This document shows positions 57,453-64,000 of a DNA stretch of 64,000 nucleotides, one piece after another; the first letter of the stretch is position 1; each line of letters starts with the position of its first letter. This stretch comes from Hofstenia miamia (Eukaryota > Xenacoelomorpha > Acoela > Hofsteniidae), in NCBI GenBank assembly GCA_900660155.1, contig CABFPE010000041.1:866461-930460 (forward strand), read 5' to 3'. The notes below the pieces were generated by a model, which ran no database searches, was not told the origin of the DNA, and worked only from the letters and a program-made list of their open reading frames with translations. Both the position numbers and the translations under genes were made by a program.

Positions 57453-58456
57453 TATTATAATGGCGCTGTATTCAGCGCCTTTTCCATAGCATTCACCTAT
57501 TATAAGGGTGCTGATGAATACATCTAAATTGAACTATTATAATGGCGCTAAATATAACTAAGGGTCTATTATAATGGCGCTTAATATTTTATTGTAATTT
57601 CTTATTGAATATTAGTATATCTAACTGTTAAATGATAAAGTAGATGATTACATACAACAATCTACATATTTGAACAATTTTTCTTACACTTAGATTGGCT
57701 CTTGAAGTAATAATTTCCCCCAGCTGGTCTTAGCAATATCAGCTCTTGGGTTCTCTAAAAGTACATTAAAAAGCACTTTCTAGATGTAAAATAAAGCTTA
57801 GAAGAGAGTAAAAGCAGTCCGAAGTCGATCTGAGCATTATTTACAGCACAATCAGCATTTTCGCAATGTCATAGCCCTAATAAAATTTTATTTTAGGAAA
57901 TGACATTTAATAAAACTTTGATTGTGCAGCTAATAATGCTCGGATTGACTTCGGACCACTTTCATTCTCCTCTAAATTACATATTACAAACTTTTGAACT
58001 TATTTAAAGTAATGAATAGTTAAAAATTGTTTGATTCAGAAACGTCATACTTTATCCTGCCCCTACAATGGTTCATGTTAGTATTTTTTTTAAAATATCG
58101 GACTAGATCTCTTCTAAAAAAACAATGGAAACCATTATCTAGATGTAAAATTTAATGTAGAAGCGAATAAACCTAGTTTGAAAACTATCCGAACATTATT
58201 CGCTAAGCAATCTCTGTTTTCGCAAGTGCTTGCCCCCTAAAAAATTTCTATTTAAAATACTCAAGATATGAGTTATTCAGAACATTTAGTATGGGTGTAA
58301 CTTACTGCTTAATCTTCTTCATATATACTAAAAAAAGTCAGTCGTTTTCAAAAAATTTTTGTTTAAAAATAATAGGAATAAAGTAATAATATTAAGCGCC
58401 ATTATAATAGTTTTTGTAACTAGCGCTATTATAATAGTGTATTCAGCGCCACTATT
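57452..58456. mobile_element. Miniature element with concentric GGCGCT ends
   Basis: Three sets of inverted ends are nested. The innermost pair, 57566-58410, is CTATTATAATGGCGCTTAAT on the left and its close reverse complement on the right. A second pair lies at 57534 and 58437, and a third, less regular pair (TGGCGCTG) near 57452 and 58456. The core contains two modules with a CATTATT core, and an inner hairpin between about 57815 and 57970 built from GTCCGAAGTCGATCTGAGC and its reverse complement. There is no coding frame. Confidence 0.8.
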
Positions 58457-60010
58457 TATTTGCAAATTTCAGTATTAAAATTCAATATCCGCTAGTGACA
58501 TCTTCACCTATTGTAAATGACAGGATCTACATTTCAACACTTATGAATTAACTATATTCACTTCATGATTCTGATTCAATTCATAACAGAACAATACAGT
58601 TACCATTCGAAGTCATGTGTTTGTGGATCTGTAGAAAGCTCTGGATGAGCTCGCTATCTTGCGAGAAAGAATTATATTTATGAATATACTTTCAAAAATT
58701 TTCAGTCATTATTCTATCAATTGAATAAGATAGAGCGGTATTGTTGGCATTAATGTAATCTCAAAATAAAAGTTTGTAGTCATTTTCCATTAGCTCTTAT
58801 AACAAATTGCGAGCTTGAAGATGAAATTTCACACTAAATATTATGCGTCGCCACTTTGCATTCGTTCGTTTAGCAACAAGAAATAGTTTGTGCAGAACTA
58901 ACATTGATATACTGGCAGGAATGCAATATCATATGATTGAAATGTCCACGTTTAAGACTTTTCTCCCCATGTCATGTTGCACCTGACGAGTCTTGAGTTA
59001 TGAATTGATACGACATTGACGTGGAAAAGCCTGCAATGTTTGTGAACTGCTTCAGTATTTTATATAATGATGCCATCTGTTATTATGTCGTGAATCTCGT
59101 TCCATCCTATTCATTTCCTTTAGATTGTAAGAGGGCAAATATTATATAATTATAATATATTCCATAAAATAATCATTAAATAAATAATTATGTAGAAAAT
59201 GAGGGCCAAATTTTTAATGCGAACCTACAATTCTGAATGCCTCAATTCTAAATTCACCAAACAAACAATGGCTCAAGCAATTAATGATATGGGTTGAAAG
59301 ATCCTTTAGATTCATTGCATCAACGTGTTAAAGTTCATTTAGGCACATAGGATGTTCACATTAAGTATTGAGTTTACTGGGTTTCTTACCTGTAATTTAT
59401 ACACCTTTCGAAGTATACTTCTTTTGGCTATTCAAAATTTCATTCAGCAATGGTAATAAGGCAAATGTTTTGACAGTACTGTAAGATGCACGATGATGAA
59501 AGACATTAAGGAAATTATTGAAAATATTGTATCTACGATTTTTACTATTACATTTTAGTATTCTTAAAATAAGATTAAAAATATTTCAATTTTTAGCAAG
59601 GGAGGTCTATTCCAAAAGTAAGATTCGCTTGATTATGGTTGCCTGAACAAAGTAGTTATAGTCATGAAAATGCATCAATTTGAACTTTTATATAATAGAA
59701 CAACTTAATTTTGAATTCAATTGGTATTGAGAAGTTTGCAACGCGACATTAGTTTTCACAATCTGCCATTCATGTTGCCATCAAATTCTTGGCATTGACG
59801 GAAAAGAGGCCTCCATAAGCTCACAAAAACGTGCTATATCAGTAAAAAAAACTGTTAGGAAGTGAATGACAAGCATTACTGCCTTAATGGCTTAGTCTTA
59901 ATTTAAGTAAATTAAGTAACTCATGTTGATACATTCTTTCTTTGTTATAAGAATTCCTTATATAAGAATAAGGCTCACAATGTTTTTCACTCATTCTAAC
60001 ATTCAAAAGT

Positions 60011-60070
60011 AATGATGATACCTCCGGTTTACTCTTATACAATGATGATACCTCCGGTTTACTCTTATAC
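60011..60070. repeat. Exact tandem duplication of 30 bp
   Basis: Two identical 30-bp units (starting AATGATGATACCTCCGG) lie head to tail. The identity suggests a recent duplication. Confidence 0.95.
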
Positions 60071-60771
60071 ATATTATTTTACCTGCAGTAATTTAAGAAT
60101 CATATTAATGTATATAAGTGAAATTTTTGCAAAGTTATATTGTAATTTTTTATTTACAAGATGCAAATGCAAGAGATATCGAAATAAATACGAATCTATT
60201 TCATGATTCCGCAACCGGAAATAAAGAAAGATGTGTGGGATATGCATGTATCAACCTGTTTATAACAAACATGCACATAGCGTTATATCTTGTTAAATTT
60301 CTATTTAAAACAGAGGCATGTTATTGTCTGGTAACATTTTGGATATATCTTACTCTCAGTAAACTTTACCCTCATAAGGAATAAATTATTAATATCTAAG
60401 AATCTGAATGTATAATAGTTTTGTCGATTATATACTCATAGCATGTGCTTCTGCCATTTTTCTGTTGATGACCATCTTTACCAATCTAAGTTCTTAAATT
60501 TTCTTATTCAATTGGATCAATTATCATGCCTAATGCAAATGGTTTTCTATTATTTTATTTTGCTTATGCCGTTTTGGTCTTTCGAAAATTGCCAATGAAC
60601 TAAATTAGTTTTACATTTCATTTTCTTCGCTATGTAGAATCTCTTGCGTTTACTTTGTATTTTAAAGTATAGTGATTGATATTTAAGTATATTCCAAAAT
60701 CACACCAATTTGCAAAGTCTTATATCTTGAAGCGTTTTTCCAATTATATGTTAAAATAGGGATATTTTCCA

Positions 60772-60773
<2 letters not shown>

Positions 60774-60815
<42 letters not shown>
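60774..60815. repeat. TA microsatellite
   Basis: About 20 units of TA without interruption. Confidence 0.95.
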
Positions 60816-60817
<2 letters not shown>

Positions 60818-63800
60818 CGAGACTCCAAAATTCATGATAACTAGTTAATTTTCGTGCTGGAAAGATTTTCATTGTCCATGTTCGTAATAGGGTTATGTGG
60901 TTTTGTGTCATTTATTTTTTGTTCTTTGTTTTATGAAAGCAATACATAAACATTAACACCTTTTGATAATATGATCCTGTTCATTTGGGATCATTTTACT
61001 TTGCTTTTTCCAGCTTGTATTCAGGCTCAGCCTGTTAGTTTGCAAATTTAATAGAAATCAATTTTGAATTTACTAAACCTATTATATAGAAGACTAAATA
61101 GTAGTTTGTACTATTGACTGTGTAAGACATGATCTCAATCATTACACGAAAATAGTTTTGGAGAATATTTAATACCAATGTAATACGAGGCTATAATTTC
61201 TTGTAATTTATTTATTATTGGATACTTGCGTATTTCACATTTGTAAATATTTGGTATTTTTACTAGCACATATAAAGCATAAATCATATTCTTTAATTTT
61301 ATAGAGTTCGATATTCTTTGTCAATTTAAAGAATTTTGAAAAAAGTTGTTCCATATGTTTGTAGAGATAGCAATTTAAGTTTTTTATGTCGTTTTAAAAT
61401 ATAAAATTACATATTAAATAAATGTTCTTTGTAGTATACTGTGATTTGATGAGCGTCAAGAAATTGTCTATCTGTATGTTTCCCCAGCGCGTGTTATAGC
61501 ATGATTATTCATCATGGTGATGTTATATACAAGCATTAGTTGTTTTGTTTGTCAAAGTGCAATTAGTTGTTCATGAAATGTTGGTATTGATATCTTTTTT
61601 GCAACGTTATTGCTAATAATTAATCTAAGTTGTACCACAGTGAATGTCGATATTTTTCATTTTCAACATTTCATTTAATAATGGAAGCAAAAATCGTTGA
61701 GCATCCGTTATTTTTTGTTCAAATTCAAGCTAGATATAATTTTTTTAGTTATTTTCCACCAAAGCAATAGGACATGCAGTAGATTTATTTTAAATCTAAT
61801 TTTTATGGTGTTTTCAAGTACTAGAATGGAATTACTCAAAATATTCAGTATTATGGTCCCTGAAATCTCATATAATTATTGGAGGCTTCTACAAACGTGG
61901 GCTAAGATTCTTTTGACAATATATTATTGTTTGTCTTTGATTGGCTATTGAATGAACTATGTTTGATTTAGACATTTTTTATTAATCATGTTCAATAATA
62001 TGTCAAATTAATTTATCCTTTCAAAATGTAACTGATTGATTCCCTTTGAATTAGAGTAGTATAATAGTGTGAACTACAGTAGTTCATTAGATTTTTGAAC
62101 TTTTATTATCCAAAAAATCAATTATTGTCTTTCCTATTAGCAAACATTTTATTGTATTTTTAACCTTGCTCTTTTATTTCATAATTTCAGTTTTCAATTC
62201 AAATTTGAATTTTTTATGCTTATTTTGTGAAGTGAAGTGACACAATGTTTCAACTCCTATAATGATTTTGTCGGATATTTTATTTTTCCAATTATAAAAA
62301 TATGCAGTTAAGTCACTAAGGATCCATTTATTTAATTTGTCTTAACAGGTTTCAAACTTTTCTTCTATTTAATAAACGTGATATTTAGCTTATGTCAATA
62401 ATGTCTTTCTTTATACAATCTGTCGCTTTCATTATTATCACCGTTCTTTATTACTATTTTCATTTTCAGTATATTTGATGTAATTCAAAAATTAATGGAC
62501 ATTTAATTTTCATAATCGCAGTTTTTCACCTTCAATACATTGTTCTTCTCTACATTGTTAGGGTTAGGTATTAAAGTTCATGTTTTAAGTCTTGAATATT
62601 TTTGCTTCGGGACGAATCGAGTCAGCTTCTTAAAAGTCAAACCGGATTTCACATGTCGAGTTTTGTATACGTTTATAGGCTATCAATGTCATAATTTTTA
62701 AGACATCATTAAATAACTAACTGTTTTTGCAGTTACATTAATTGGTTAAAAATGTGTAATTGATCATTATTGTATATAGATATAGAATTCAGCAATCCAA
62801 ACTGAATTTAGGAAAGGAATAGATATCAAATATCACTTGAATAAAGTGTGAAGTTTTAATATACCTTTTTTGAAAGATTAGAAAATGAAAAAAAATTATA
62901 ACATCTTGATGTTAGTAATGATCATTCGATAGATTCTATGACTCAACCTCAATGTCTCTGAAATACATTTTTGTAGAAAAGTTTATTAAATAGAAAGATA
63001 TATTGTTTTCAATATCAAATCAACAAAACTCAAGTTGACTCAAAATCTGTTAATATTGACTCGAAGTTTCGAGTACTCGCATTGCCCTAGTCTTCAAATG
63101 TTGTTTTATGACATGAATAAACGAATGACTGCACAGATTGAATGATCAGTTTGTGCAATATGTTTATTAACGTAACTACATGTGTTTTGCATCAAACGTC
63201 TCTTCCTACAGTTCTCTTTTTAAATTACATCTGGTACAACTCCCCTGAAGTTACTAACATCTTCAAAAAAGTCTTGTTATTCGCTCTAACAACAAGTTCT
63301 CACTACAATCATTTCCATTACTAAAAAATTTATAACGTTCAGGATCTATCCGGCCGTGGACTTTTTTTATCAAATCTAATTAAATAAATTTCCTTAGAAT
63401 ATTTTATAGCATTTCCAATATTGTACTGAAAACATTTTTTGTATTATTGAAAGTATTTTACGGTGTCTAAAACACACGCCATTCTGAAGAGGGAATTTGA
63501 AATTCAAACTGGTTTATATTTTAATATTCTCTCATTTTTTCTAATATTCCAGTTTCCAAAATATTTTCGTTGCTTATTTTTGTACTGTCATTAAGTCGTT
63601 TCTTTGTCATTGATGAATAACAGAATCTCGTATTTACTAACGCCCATTATAATGTGTTCAGTTAATGTCTATATAAAGAGGTGGAATTCTAAATTATGTT
63701 ATACAAGACTGCTACCGGAGTTAGTCCAATTTTGTTCTTTGGTTCTTGTTTTCTCCACTGAAAACTAGTCCTTACATATAATTATCATATCGCAAATTAC

Positions 63801-64000
63801 CAAGTTTTGACTTTGCCCGGCGTCAGCTGTACAAGATTGCAACAAATTTTAAATGAAAATGCGCTCAACAAATATCTGTAAACTGTAAGCGAAATCCACA
63901 ATGTTTTATCTTTGTTATGATGTTTTAGACAATTTTCTAAGTTCGCCCAATCATTTAGTATCCGTTACCAAGAGCAATTAAATCGATTTCCGCGCAACAT

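Larger units (their letters stand above)
58457..64000. other. AT-rich intergenic stretch at the right end
   Basis: No gene is recognised in these 5.5 kb. Open frames are short and show no family resemblance. The only structures seen are the 30-bp tandem duplication at 60011-60070, the TA run at 60774-60815 and a short TTAGGGTTAGG tract near 62559. Confidence 0.6.

Overview
The window reads as a nuclear segment of an AT-rich invertebrate metazoan genome. It has spliced protein genes, introns from 40 nt to 19 kb, a well preserved non-LTR retrotransposon, many DNA transposon remnants of hAT, piggyBac and mariner type, TTAGGG-like tracts and two large assembly gaps. I cannot name the phylum from the sequence alone. 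There are no operons and no bacterial-type features.

The main gene is a homologue of MON2, the large HEAT-repeat regulator of trans-Golgi and endosomal traffic. It runs on the minus strand from its start codon at 53882 down to at least 4921. I could place 27 coding exons whose phases all agree and which together encode about 1488 residues. They align from the N-terminal DCB region to a point some 80 residues short of the usual C-terminus. The final exon was not found and may lie to the left of the window. Three MON2 introns are only 40 to 42 nt long, while the intron between exons 15 and 16 is 19,146 bp.

That giant intron (20050-39195) holds most of the other content. From right to left it carries an hAT-type miniature element (38393-38936), an element with 21-bp periodic inverted ends (about 35455-36955), and a second, unrecognised gene on the same strand (28220-35024). 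That gene encodes a signal peptide, many N-glycosylation sites and at least six phase-compatible exons. Further left are a CR1/Jockey-type LINE (23728-27432) with intact ORF1 and ORF2, and the 3' end of a second LINE copy cut by a 1000-N gap. In the LINE, ORF1 and ORF2 share one reading frame and are separated only by a TGA in TGA-CTA context, which suggests stop-codon readthrough.

Other MON2 introns contain a DD41D mariner-like element (43948-45249), a piggyBac remnant with TTAA duplications (40951-42245), an hAT miniature element with a perfect 8-bp duplication (39580-39837), a CGAGTT-rich hAT-like element (51195-51530), an hAT transposase remnant (10372-11068) and a 182-183-bp tandem repeat that runs into a 264-N gap (11083-11526).

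The region upstream of MON2 (53883-64000) has no gene that I can recognise. About 420 bp upstream of the start codon is a 234-bp palindromic hAT-type miniature element whose arms each carry a TGACGTCA site and telomere-like repeats. Further out lie a decayed plus-strand copy of the LINE (56160-57450), directly followed by a miniature element with three concentric sets of ends (57452-58456). Modules of that element resemble the 182-183-bp tandem repeat. The last 5.5 kb is AT-rich and shows almost no structure.
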